Shown: positions 31,143 to 42,449 of the stretch, in pieces
How positions within the stretch are numbered: the stretch's first letter is position 1
Layout of the letters: every line of letters begins with the position of its first letter
Assembly (NCBI RefSeq): GCF_019059575.1
Contig: NW_024881522.1
Location: 1,337,001-1,401,000, forward strand
Direction of reading: 5' to 3'
Length of the DNA: 64,000 bases
From: Amphibalanus amphitrite
Taxonomy: Eukaryota > Arthropoda > Thecostraca > Balanomorpha > Balanidae
Made by a program: the position numbers and the translations under genes
Notes under the pieces: model-generated
The model's input: the letters and a program-made list of their open reading frames with translations, nothing else
What the model was told of the DNA's origin: nothing
Database searches by the model: none

Positions 31143-34115
31143 GCGGTAGTGACGTGAGCGGCACGGGGTGACGTCAACGCGGAGCGGGCTTCCATCAAGT
31201 GCCCCGCGCCCGTTACCGGACACAGGCCACGGCGATGGGGAGACCTGCCGGGCCCGGGAGACGCCGGAGGCCATACAAACCAGCGTGGCAAAAGGAGAAA
31301 ACCAGCGTGCCGACAGGGGAACGCAGAGCGGGTCTGTTTGGATGAATCATAGTAGGTCGGTCGCCCGTCCCGTTACCGTTGCTTTGCCGGTTGATCAGAT
31401 AGATATGAGCCAAATTCACGAGTATTTTACACACACGGCTGGATTTATTATTAGTTCGTCCTGTACTTGTTTTATCTTGCAAACAATTCACCAGTTTCAT
31501 CTGATAAATTCACTGCAGGTGTTACCTAACTTCCACGCATACAAAGCTCTTTTTGCTACACAATCATGTGCGTTGCAACAGTCCTGTGTTCTGAATAGGT
31601 GAATGGTACTATAAATATAGATGATAAATTGTGTTTGAATTCTCTACACGCATAACTTCAAAATATAATTGTGTTAAGTTCATTTGGAAGAGATGCAAAG
31701 CAAAAGAATGCATCATACCTAGTTATAAATTATGACTAAATCTATTAAAAGGGCCTAAGTATACCCACGCAGGCAGTAACAGAACGAAACTCGTCCAATG
31801 GAGTAAGAATGAATGAACGTATACCTTTTTTAGGAAATACTAGGCAAGAAGTCAGAACAAGGATCTTTCCAGAAAAGTGAAACGCGCAAAACGTCATGAG
31901 TGGCGCTGAAAACGAGCGTCTCGACACAACCAACCAGAAGAATATACAATGAGGAAAGCTGCATTATATCCAGAGCAGCGGCATTAACAAAACGTCCGGC
32001 TAGAAACTTTATGCGACCTTTTTCTGTCGAATTTCACTATCGCTTTCAGTCGGGAACGGGACGGCGCGGCGCGAAGTCAAACGGACCGAGAGTGAAACCA
32101 TTTCGGTCACAGGCCGATGACGCCTGTGCCGCCGCGGCCACGGTGTTTTGTCCTGTTTTTCGGGGTGGCGCCGGCACGCGACGGCCTGTCCGCGCTGGCT
32201 CGTTATCCAGGAAGCGGGCTCAGATCCATTGACAGACGGCCACCTGCCCGGGCGCTCCCCCTTTCCCTTTCGCCGGTCATTCGGCGTGCGGAAAGAGTAC
32301 CTTTGTGGTCGTCGCCGGGTCGGCCGGCGCGCGCGACGCGAAAATAGTCAACACACGGCGGCGACGGTCGCGGCCGAAAATAGGGCTGCCAACCATCGCC
32401 TGTCGCTAGCGGGGAGGAAGACACGAGGACGGAAGGCGCAGGCTGAGCACGAGCAGTGACAGCTACGAGCAGTGAGCTCCAACATTCGAGAGGCCTGGGC
32501 AAGACCAAAAAAAGTGGTGTGATAAGATAAGTGACGCCACTTGTCGTTATTATCATTTTTCCTTACAGTCTTTTCAATTGATTGACGAATCGATGAGTAG
32601 TTTAAGCTGAATCAGACATAGCGTTTATGTTTGTGGACGACATTCGTGGCCTTGGGCACACCTATATGACTACATGCGTCATATAAAACGGCACCCAGTA
32701 AGTTGCGAAGTGGTGAAAAACTTCAGCCTAATGTCACGCCAATTTCACGTTTACATGGGTAGCTGATCCGTTCTAGCAAGTCCAAAACATGCGGAAGAAA
32801 GGCGACTATTTAAAGAAAGAAATAGCAGGTCCATATTTAAAGCCACAGCATTACGTGACGAACATGATCAATTGGTTTACTGAAGCAGTCATAAATCCGC
32901 GTGGATTTACACACGAACGTGACATATCCTTAGAAAGCTTGGAACATTTTCAGGCATACAATCATTGCAATATTTTATAAACGGGGTTTGAACACTCACT
33001 TTGCCTGTGTATTGCGTCTAAAAACCAGCGTTTTAATGAAAAGCGCAGCCAACAAATCAAATGGCATATGAGACGGAAACGATGTTAAAGGCAAAGTTAC
33101 ATCTCACCGGTTGCATTGATTTCAATGTGGAACGGTTCCCGGTAAGGCCGTCACTCTCCCCTATTACCGCTTCTCCCCTATCTCACCCCTTCTCACCCCA
33201 CACGACCCCCGCCCACCAGGACACAGGGGACAATTGGAGAAACCCGACGGCAAAATCAGATCTTATCTCGTGAGGAGAACAATTAGGGACTTCTTTGGCG
33301 GCCGGCCACCATGGACCAGGGAGAGCTCTGCTGTAGTTACACGGTCGGGATGTGGGCACCCACCCGTGACAGCGACTAGTGTGAACTGTGATACGCCGCG
33401 GCGGAGGTGAAATTAAAGTGGACATGCATGAGAAGAATCAAGATGAAGTGTGCGGTGGCCGGTGGGTGCTGATTGATGTCAGTTGATGTAAGATGCGCTG
33501 CTGATTTTACTTTCTGGTACGATGCGGTTCTGGACATTACGCGAGAAGTTGTACACTTATTGCGCTTATTATCACAGAGTTCGAACAAAGTACCCATCGG
33601 TCGCCTACTCCCAATGCCTCTGTCGAGCAGACCGGGCGTCCCATGATCTATCCGATCTCCCGATCGCACTAGGTACCTGATCGCTCTGACTAACCTGTTC
33701 TACACACATCTACCTACCAGTTCCGTTCACCACACTCTACCCTCATCTCACTCTACCCTCTATTCAGTTACTCACTTCGCTCGCTCAAACCCCACTTCAC
33801 TAGCATACCTCTTGCCTACCCCGCTCTTTCGCTCTACCTTCTCGCCTCCTGCGCGACTCGCCGCCGTCTCTGTCTGCCTCCGTGCAGCCAAGGTCGACAC
33901 AGTGCCGGTACCGTTAGCGTGGGTCCACGACCTCACACTACCGCCGAGCGACATGGGCTCACACTGTGTGCACGTCATCTTGCAACGAATCATGACTAAG
34001 GGCGCGGAGAGAGTATGAAGGAGGGAAGATGAGATTTAATCAGAGAACGAGAAGGGAGGGATGATGACCGGTGTATAACTTGAAGTTGATGAGATTCGGA
34101 GCAGCAGAAGTTAGG

Positions 34116-35954
34116 CAGGGTTGGATAAAAGCCGGCTTAAATTGAATTTATGCCAGCCAGTGGTTTAAACCGGTTTAAACCGGTTTAAACCGGCTTAAAT
34201 TAATAAAAACTACCTTCATTCAAAACATCTACTATAACTTATCTTGTGGGTCAGTGTACTCGTTGGTGACTGTGCAGAGTGCAGGAAGTCAATACCGTGT
34301 CATTTGGTATTATGTCAACATTTTGGCATGTGATTACGGAGCGAGCGAAGCGAGCGTAGTCTTTCCTTAGATTAACGGAAATTTCTGAGTATGAGCGGCC
34401 GGCCGGCCGGCCGTGGTCACGCTTTTGCGAGGCTTATATCTCAGCAACCACTTGACCGATTTACACGCGGTAATTTTTGTAGGGTAGCTTCATTCCTTCT
34501 ACCAAGTATTGGACTATTCCCGATGCATGTGGGTGACCCCTTATGCACGTGCCACGTGCAAAACGAAGAGGTGTCACTTTTGTAATTGTTGCAATATCTC
34601 GGTAACTACTTGGCCGATTGCGCTGAAAGTTGGCATGTAGGTAGGCACCCACTAGGCACTGCATATACATGTGCCAGAGTTGGGGTGCTGCTGCACGTGC
34701 GCACGTGCAGGGGTCGTTTCCAGATCTCGGGAACGGCTGGACCGATTGCGCTCAAATTTGGTACACGGTTAGGGACCGGTTAGTAGGGTGCCGTGCACAA
34801 GTCAGTTGGGACCCATTTTGCACGTGCGCACGTGCAGGGTGCCGCTTCCAGATCTCGAGAACGGCTGGGCCGATTGTGCTCAAATTTGGCACATCGCTAG
34901 AGACCAGTTAGTAGGGTGCCGTGCACAAGTCAGTTGGAGGTACCCCCTCGCAATTTCGCACGTGCAAGGCCCACCCTCTCGCTCGCTCCGTTAGTCGCCC
35001 CAAAAGGCGTTATACTGGTTATGTTGACAATCTGGTCAGTAGGTAACTAAGCTAAGAAACAAAGTAGGTATAAGGCATAAGCACATTCTAATCTTAACAT
35101 TCGGTTTACCAGTTGAAAGTCTCACTTTGTTTTACATGTAAAATGTATTCTGGCCAATCGTCTGGGGACTGGGCCAGTAACACTAGAAAAAAATATTTAT
35201 CATGGTGTCACCCAGTCTGTGATTTTTTTTTTAATTGCACAGGAAATAATTGTAACAACTCATCATTTATAAATATTCTGGAATGTTCCTAAAGGTTTGT
35301 GTTTTTTTTTTTCAGGTAGTGCATGTTTTCTTGGTATAACAGTGTCCCTAACTAATCACACTCATTATTGTTTTTTTACATGAGCTTTGGAGAAATAATG
35401 GTGGCCGTGCTGTCAATTCCTTTGTTTAGTGTCACTGACTGCTTAAGCAATAGTCAGTTCCCTAGTAAATAGGCAATGTTCTGCATGATAGTTCTTAGGC
35501 CTTACCATTCACTGATCCTTGCACCATGCATTTAGCATTAGGTCATGTTTGCTACAGCTTCTCATAAAATTGAAATTGGTTTCTTTATTGAAGCTGTCTC
35601 CAAGATTTTTCATTCCATGAACCACCCATGTAAACAACTAGTTGTGTAAAACACTGCAAATCAAAATAAACATTTGATGCAGGGTGATACAGATCAATAA
35701 TGAATGACATAAAGTTAACCCCTAGGAAAAAAAAAAACAAGTTAGCGTGTATAATTGAAAGGTGTGTAAAGAAAATGTGAAGAGAAGAAGCAGTTAAACC
35801 CAAGTGATGTTACGACAAGTTAACGTAAGTGGCATTTATTATGTTGGTGCACACTGGTTTAAACCGGGGTGGCTTAAATTAGTTTATGCTAGCCGGTTTA
35901 ATCCATGGATTAAACCGGTTTAAACCGGCTGCTGGCATAAATTTGCCAACCCTG
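34116..35954. mobile_element. Non-autonomous hAT element with intact 8-bp target duplication
   Basis: The ends are CAGGGTTGG on the left and, on the minus strand from the right, CAGGGTTGGCAAATTTATG, a hAT-type terminus. The 8-bp target duplication AAGTTAGG is present at 34,108-34,115 and 35,955-35,962. Both subterminal regions carry repeated GGTTTAAACC palindromes, likely transposase-binding repeats. No transposase is encoded. A second repeat unit bounded by GGAGCGAGCG-type inverted ends is nested at about 34,335-35,000. Confidence 0.85.
34430..34980. repeat. ~129-bp satellite-like tandem repeat nested in the hAT element
   Basis: Diverged copies marked by ATCTCGGnAACnnCTnGnCCGATT start at about 34,438, 34,595, 34,724 and 34,852. 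Two copies carry the palindrome TGCACGTGCGCACGTGCA (34,692 and 34,819) and a third a one-base-shorter form. Translations of such arrays give recurrent pseudo-peptides and should not be annotated as genes. Confidence 0.75.
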
Positions 35955-35962
35955 AAGTTAGG

Positions 35963-36843
35963 TATGTACTTACCTACCTCTCTTACCAGACACTCGGCGA
36001 CCATGGTTGAACTTCAGAGAAGGAAACATATTAAAACAGTCACTTAGGAAATTGTGGCCAGTCAATAATAAATGTTGGTTAAGCTAGTTGCAGAAGATGA
36101 CCTGGTGCACTGTAACGGTCGTGACCCAGCAATTTTAATAGGTATAATATTTTTGAGTCAGAATTCAGATAGGTTAGCAGCGAGGATGCGACAGTAAATC
36201 AGATCCTATTATTTACTTTCGATTATAATTTACCCTTATCATTCCGTTTTGTAAATAAAACATAAACAACGTATATCGAAACATACAATATGTTGAACAG
36301 CATTGAATACTAATCTGTCACTGACACGCATCGCATTTCAATGTTGATGTTCGCAGAAATGATGGATGTCGAATGCAATGCTGCTCATTGAACCAAGCTC
36401 ACGGCGTATCGCATGCCCACATGTGATATGACGATGTGTATCCATGTGTAACGACTGGTCTGTAGCCATTGCCAATTTGTTTCGTCCCAGGTGCAGCCAT
36501 TTATACTCGATGCACTGGACCAGACTGCCTGTGGTATAAATCGCTGTACGGCACATGTGCTGCTGTATGTGTTGTAAAGTTACGTCATTATTTTGGCAAA
36601 CGTTCCGACTTATTTCGCATAAAAACTTATTTTCTTGAAAAATCATTACGATATTTGGAAACAAAGAAAAATTTAAGTACCGAGTGAAAAGTACGAAAAT
36701 CAGAAATGGGCAGAACGGCTCATGATTTTGGATGAGCACGAGTTGTATATACCAAAAACAATATTTGTCAGTAGTAGCTGAAAACATTCAGACATTCAGC
36801 TACAGGGGACGACGATCAGACCAACACATGCCTTCTGTTTCAG
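35963..36843. other. AT-rich spacer, nothing recognised
   Basis: No supportable coding region. The 149-codon minus-strand frame here shows no domain and runs through AT-rich sequence. Confidence 0.4.
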
Positions 36844-36911
36844 ATACCGGACAAAGCTACTGGAGCAAGTTAGACCGGTCGGAGCCACGGCGAGGGCATC
36901 AGAGAACTCAG
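36844..36911 (+). other. Candidate 68-bp internal exon of unknown gene
   Basis: A near-consensus acceptor (TGCCTTCTGTTTCAG, ending 36,843) and a near-consensus donor (CTCAG|GTGAGTAG at 36,911/36,912) enclose 68 bp. Two of the three forward frames are open through it. No partner exon could be assigned, so it may belong to a long gene spanning the middle of the window, to a non-coding RNA, or be chance. Confidence 0.35.
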
Positions 36912-37429
36912 GTGAGTAGCCTGCATGGGGGCCAGGCAGCCACGGAGCCACCGATTATGTAACAAAATGACAGGCCCGGCATTCCTGAACTATAAAGCAT
37001 TACAGACCCATCCACTGCAAACCGTGAACCGACTACATCTAATGCACATTAAATGTCATTTGCAGTATATGTAATTCTTTCGACTTCGTGATACATTGCG
37101 CTGTCCACTTTTGGAGATGGCCATGCCTTAAGAGTGCATAAGATCTTGATAGAAGTTAGTCAAGCTGACAGAAGGCCATAATTTTGGCGAGATTCCACTA
37201 CACAAACTATTTGAAGCCCTGTTACGATTATGCTTGAGCTGTTCAAGTGGTCTGCCGACAAATGTGATGGAGGAAGTTTGACAGAAAGGCTGAAGTCATG
37301 ATGTCGCCGCCAGCCGGTAAAGTATTTCTGCTCCATGATAACTTGAGACCCTGAAATGGTCTTGCTACCAGACAGAAAAGGTCTAACCCGACAACAAAGT
37401 GGCATGGTCGCATTTGTGGAGCGTCTGTT

Positions 37430-37760
37430 CTCGGTTCTCGGTTCTCGGTCTTCTCGGTCGTTCTCGGCCGGTCATAGACAAGGGCCGTGGTCGGCCAGAG
37501 TCTCACGATGAGAGTGGTGGTAGTTCAATAGACTTGTGTCGTGGTCAGTCAAAGACCCATAGGCTGTGGCCAGTCAGAGACTCGGAACAGTGTGTGGTCA
37601 GTCAGAGACTTCGCTGTGGTAGGTCAGAGACGGTTTGGTTCGTGATCTCTTGGGTCTGGCTGGGCAGACTCGCGCCATGGTCAGTCAGAGGTTCAATATG
37701 TGCACGGTATGCCAGAGACTCGGTTCGGTTTGTAGCCGGAGACTCAGGTCGTGGTCGGCA
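37430..37760. repeat. Imperfect TCTCGGTTCTCGG / GGTCAGTCAGAGACT repeats
   Basis: A short CTCGGTT-type run (37,430-37,470) is followed by about seven degenerate copies of a GTGGTCAGTCAGAGACTC phrase at variable 25-55 bp spacing. The frame across it is a product of the repeat. Confidence 0.5.
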
Positions 37761-37920
37761 GCTTCCCCAGCCGGCGCGCCGCGGCGGTCGACGGCTGCCT
37801 CAGCTGGCTCGGCGGCTCGGCGGCTGGAGGCTGTTTGTTTGAGAGAGGAGCTGGCTGATTTATGGCGGTTCACTGTACCCCGCAGCAGCCGCCGGAGCCG
37901 CCGCAGCCAGCCACGTCACC

Positions 37921-37951
37921 ATGGCTCCTCCCGGCTCCCATCGGTGTTACA
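37921..37951 (+). other. Candidate first coding exon (ATG in optimal context)
   Basis: An ATG in near-perfect initiation context (GTCACCATGG) at 37,921 follows a GC-rich block. It is followed after 31 nt by a donor TTACA|GTAAGG, encoding about ten residues (MAPPGSHRCY) with one base left over. It would be the start exon of an unidentified plus-strand gene if real. Confidence 0.25.
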
Positions 37952-38323
37952 GTAAGGGAGCGAAACAGTGGAGAAATAAGATTTTGGGACGCGCCTTCTT
38001 ATACCATTCTGGCAAAGGCCAGATGATTAAATCATTATATCTTGCACAAAAAAGCCCCCAGTCATTTTTTAAACCTGGATACTGGGAGGCATGTAATTAT
38101 ACCATGAGTATTGTGGAAAAATGTTTTTATCATTGTCCCTAGTCATTCATGCAGTATGTGGATTGTAATGATCACCGCTCAGAAGTGATTCTCAGGAGTA
38201 ATACGAGTGATTTTCTTCAGTTGCTTTGTTACGCGGTTCGCAGGCGATTATTCCAAGTCACCGTTTTATTGCATGTTTAAACAGAAAAATCAAAACGGGA
38301 TTAAAGCCTCATGCACCATTTAA

Positions 38324-38793
38324 AGGGACCCTCCCACCTTCAAAAAAGTATATGAATGGGCATGAAAGCGATGTCGCTCGGTTCAGAAAGAGCGAAAACG
38401 AATATCTACCAAATTTCATCGAAAAATATTCACCGGTTTTCAAGATATTAGACTTTTACTTTTGTTTACTTTTTGGGATCTCCGCTGTTCCTATAGCGAC
38501 TTTATTTGAAAGTGCGGCATTTATTGCGCGCAAAGCAGCATATACCACCGCGTGCTACAAAACGTTTTAGTCAAACATTTAAAAATCGTTAGATATCTGC
38601 GCTGACGTCACACATTCAGAGGGGTATTCCTATGCATTAGCCCCTCTGAATCAAAATGCTGCAATTTTGAAATTCAATATTTCCGATTTAAGGCATTTCT
38701 CGATGTTGTGAGTGCCGAAACCGGTGATTGTGAGCCAGGGACCCCATTTTGGCTATCTCAACTCAAATCTAATGTTAAGGTGGGAGGGTCCCT
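38324..38793. mobile_element. TTAA-flanked MITE, 470 bp
   Basis: Perfect 17-bp inverted ends AGGGACCCTCCCACCTT are flanked by TTAA at 38,320-38,323 and 38,794-38,797. A hairpin from ATTCAGAGGGG to CCCCTCTGAAT lies inside (about 38,613-38,650), next to a TGACGTCA at 38,603. It is non-coding. It belongs to a family different from the nested TTAA elements at 1-6 kb, with other terminal sequences, but has the same target preference. Confidence 0.85.
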
Positions 38794-39059
38794 TTAAGTC
38801 TCCCTATCGGAAGGATGTGGTAAACATACAGCGTCACGGCTAAACCAGAGGTAACGGTGAAGTTAGTGATGGCATCGTTGTTCCAATGACGTCATAGTAC
38901 GCTGCTGACTTCCTCCATATGTAACGTCGGCGGCCTACGTTCACCCATGCACCCGACGGTGCCGGTGCACCTGTTCATGACGAGCCGACATGGGCTCCCC
39001 AGGTCCGACCGAGATGCGATCGACAGTTTCGAACACCGGTTCGAGTTCCGATATTGCAG

Positions 39060-39345
39060 CTAGGGCGGACAGGGTCTCACCCAGACTCGACGAGCGGCTG
39101 TGACAGCCGTGGTCGACAGTTTTGTATGTCGGTCCGACAGCCCTGCCCAGACAGGCAGGGTCTCACCCAGACCCCGCGAGCGGCCGTCACAGCCGTGGTC
39201 TCGACTCTCGACACTCGACAGCTCTTGTATGCCGGCTCAAGTTCCAACAACAAAACCTATAGGCGAGAAGGGACGGAGGCACTCAGCCAGGCCCGGCGAG
39301 CGGCGCTGGACGTCAATGACATTTTCGTATGTCGCTCCGACAGCA
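39060..39345. repeat. Diverged ~100-bp tandem repeats, about three copies
   Basis: Copies share CAGGGTCTCACCCAGAC(T/C)C, a CGAGCGGC core, CAGCCGTGGTC and TTnGTATGTCGGTCCGACAG-like ends, at about 39,068, 39,166 and 39,270. The open frames crossing them are therefore repeat-derived. Confidence 0.5.
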
Positions 39346-41450
39346 GATGTCTGCAATCGCCGGTCGTTACGGTCTACGAACACAGCACATAGCTCTGCCA
39401 TAAATCATCCTCATAAAACAACAACGACCCGAAAACCACGCCAACCGCCGCTGCTACGACAAAAGGTTCATGGCGGTAATATATTTTGTTTAGAGCGCGG
39501 TTCTCAGGGCAGCGTTGCGCGATATTCAGGAATAGGTGCAGGATTGTTTATCCATGTAGCCATGTAACTTCCAGTTCGCCATTGTGGTCATTAGGAAAGC
39601 GATCACTCGTCCGTGACACGTGGATGGTGTTCAGTGTAATTTTAATAGGGCTGGCACGCTGCAAAAGTTACGGTTTACAGTTTACACCCCGTCGCGATTT
39701 AGCAAGGCCTCGTAGCCAGAATCTTTTGGAAAGAGAGGCGGGGTGAAATAGAGATTAACCAAGGTTCTAATGATCCAAGTGAACAGCATTCGTAAGAGAT
39801 TGCATTATGTAGCTTTTGTCTATGAAATTCTGAACCATACCATTGCCTAAACCTACCCTCTAGTATAAATATATAACCTGTAAAGTGCACACTGCACACG
39901 CGTCAACCGCCGTCCGCATTCCCTCCTACAATCCTATTTAGGCGTCATCCCACTGTATCCGGCGCTCACACCGCCTGCGGACGTCGGCTGACCCCTGCCC
40001 CGGGTCGCCGCGTCGGTGCCGATAGCGACCGCCGTTCGAGCCACGTTGGCCGCTGGCGACCGCCGTCCGACCCGCTCGGCGACGCGGCCGGGTCGGTCGG
40101 GTCGTGATCGGTCTCGGCACTCGGAAAACCACTCACGGGCCGGCGCTGGCGGTCGTGACCGGCCGGCCGTGATCGGTAATTGATGCATACTTCTGTGATG
40201 AATGGCTTCGGAAGGTCAAACAACGTGACCTACAGGCGTTCCATGGAAACGTACTGCCTGTGTTAGCCGCGGGTTTCACAATATGATACACCTGGATATT
40301 GTGAACTTTTGCAATATCACCTTGTCATTACACACAGGAATTCCGTGCTGGACCCGAGTCTCACGGTTAACAAACTTTTGTCAAGTTAATATGCCAATAA
40401 TAAATGAATGAATGAATGAAACAAAAGATTTGCCAGGAGACTCGAGGTATGTGACGGTCAAGGTGAATATGTCATTTTTGAAGATCCGTTTAAATAAAGA
40501 AATGGCCAAATCACTCAGACCGGGCAGTTAGCTAACGTATTCATCTGTAACAAACTTTCTGTCATCCGGTGAATTTTATGTCTAGACATAAGAATAAAGC
40601 GCTCGAGTTAATGTAATGACGCTTTAACCCTCGAAGTGCGCTGTGGGACCTTTTCCTATGCGTCGATAGCCGTTTGCAACTTCATGTCTCCAATACCTGG
40701 AATCACATTAATACCACACACTCCGCTATACACCGTAGCAACTGCGGTCTTTCTATTACTCTCAGAAGGCATCAGCCTTGGCCAATTCACCGAGTTATGG
40801 GCACAATCAATAGGTGACCGGGTGAATACAGCCTGCTTCAGTGATCCGGGCTTCAGTGCGCTATTAGCGCGTCGATCAATATCAACTGACCGACCACACA
40901 TGGCTTGGGTCGAATCAAAAGGTGGCAGAACCCACAGAAATGCGCACTTGATTAGGTCATCGTCTTAGCTAGAAGCAGCAGAGTCGGGTAAATTTTAAGA
41001 GGTAAGTCTGAAATTATGCCAATATTTGCGTTCAACTATGATGGCATAAGATGGTTCATGGCTTGTCGTAGGTGTCTCGGATACTTGCAAGTGACGCATA
41101 ACAATTTATGTAAAGGATTTCCATGGTTTCATAAAGAAGTATAGCATGCGTAATTGCAAATACATAATAAAAGCGTCATTAAATCGACGGTAATTAAGAC
41201 ACGATGCTTAGGGATGGCAGCAGTTTTTGTGCGACCAAGCTGGAATGACAGGTTGAGGCGGTGAAGCGCCGCCCATACACATGAATAAATCTTGCTCGGT
41301 GTTTGAGATATGAAACTACGCATATGAAACGACGAAATTGGCCGTTCATTTTCACGCATAAGCCATATTGTCCTTTCATCACCGCCACGATTCAGGCGCA
41401 ATATCAAAATATAATTCACCGAGTCACCTGGGAAGGACAACCACCATCGA
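39346..41450. other. Spacer without recognised gene
   Basis: No supportable coding sequence. A GC-rich patch occupies 39.95-40.17 kb. The fragment ending in AATAAA(TGAA)n at 40.4 kb is listed separately. Confidence 0.4.
40398..40420 (+). repeat. AATAA(ATGA)n tail, possible 3' end of a LINE/SINE
   Basis: AATAAATGAATGAATGAATG is a tetranucleotide run of the kind that ends many CR1/L2-type non-LTR insertions. No reverse transcriptase is visible upstream, so at most a short tail fragment is present. Confidence 0.25.
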
Positions 41451-42189
41451 TGTTAAGGTTTGCTACTTTAGCCTAAGAAGTGTTTTCTTTTATTATGTGT
41501 ATTGTGTGCATCATGTACCCCGTGCCGGCGCTGGGCTCGCCAGCCGGCCGCCGAGCAGAGCCGCCGCGCCGCTCTGCGGCACAGCCTGCGTTCAGGGGCA
41601 CGCGTGCCTCGGGATTGGCCGGTTGAATCACGTGGTTCGAGCTGTAGTCGAGTTAGGTCGCGGCGGTGCGCGGGGAGTTGGGCTCTAGCATTGGACGCGG
41701 CCGGGTGTGTCGCTGGATCGCAGTGGAAGGATCGGTCTGCCCGGCCGTTTCAGAAACTCGGATCCACAGATTCATGTATAAACGGCTGTCTGAAAATCGG
41801 TAGTCGGTCTGCCTGGCTGTCTACCGGGGTAAGGAGGCTCGTTTATACGTGCGTCTGCAAAATTAAGGGATCGGTTTGATCTGCCGGTCTCTGTGACAGA
41901 TTTGGACCCAACGCACCAACTTAACCATTTCACTTTGTACCCGACATCATGTCGGCTTGAAGGGCGGCATTTTTGGGGTAGTCCTCGAGCATATCTTCTC
42001 GGGATTCATTTGTCATATAGGTTAAGGGTAGAGCCGGCACTGCGGCCGTTGCTCCGCTGGCGATTGGTGGCTCTAGTCTCTGACAGTGGGCGTTGTTTTC
42101 TGGTGAGTGAACTGGTTTGTCTGGTTTTCTGGTTACTAAAATACATCCTCCTGGTGTATTTATACACTCTTTGACTTGGAATTGTAACA
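41451..42189 (+). repeat. 5' LTR
   Basis: This is the first of the two matching LTRs. It contains a GTGAGT splice-donor-like site near 42,104. Open frames of 125 and 93 codons occur identically in both LTRs and are LTR sequence, not host genes. Confidence 0.93.
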
Positions 42190-42449
42190 TAGTCCTCCTG
42201 GGGCCGGATGGTCGGTTCGATCGGCTGTGCTGTTATCAGTCGGTTGGATCGACGTTTCGGTCTGATTCTTTGAAACGGTTTATTCGGCTGTGTTGTATCA
42301 GTCGGCTGAATTGGTTTGCCGGTCTAGTTTTGTTTGACACGGTCCGGTCGGCTGTGTTGTTATCAGTCGGTTGGATTGGTTTGTAGTCTCAGTTGTTTCA
42401 TACAGTCCACTTTAAATACTTGGCATACAATTTGGCCTAGCTTTGAACC
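42190..42449 (+). other. LTR element leader with degenerate repeats
   Basis: The leader between the 5' LTR and the gag ATG has three diverged copies of CGGCTGTGTTGTTATCAGTCGG. A primer-binding site starting TGGGGCC is possible at about 42,199, but the matching tRNA is not identified. The repeats may be packaging or promoter sequence. Confidence 0.4.

Larger units (their letters stand above)
23873..34107. other. Long stretch without a supportable gene
   Basis: This holds several GC-rich, CpG-rich patches (24.0-24.2, 26.8-27.1, 29.6-29.9, 30.4-30.8, 32.1-32.4 kb), separated by AT-rich DNA. No coding domain or RNA gene was recognised on either strand. Small repeats and CACGTG pairs inside it are listed separately. 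Confidence 0.4.

Noticed and set aside
34586..34994. Short frames with recurrent AGPIALKFGT-like peptides
   Set aside because: They are translations of the 129-bp satellite units in different frames.
39025..39045. CGGTTCGAGTTCCG, similar to a tRNA B box
   Set aside because: Spacing within the box is wrong and no A box or cloverleaf could be drawn. No tRNA was found in the window.
40969..41001. Exon-like segment with strong donor AAGAG|GTAAGT
   Set aside because: All three forward frames contain stops within 33 bp and the acceptor is weak. It might still be a non-coding exon.
41502..42174. 125- and 93-codon frames, duplicated at 45,235-45,907
   Set aside because: They lie wholly inside the matching LTRs.
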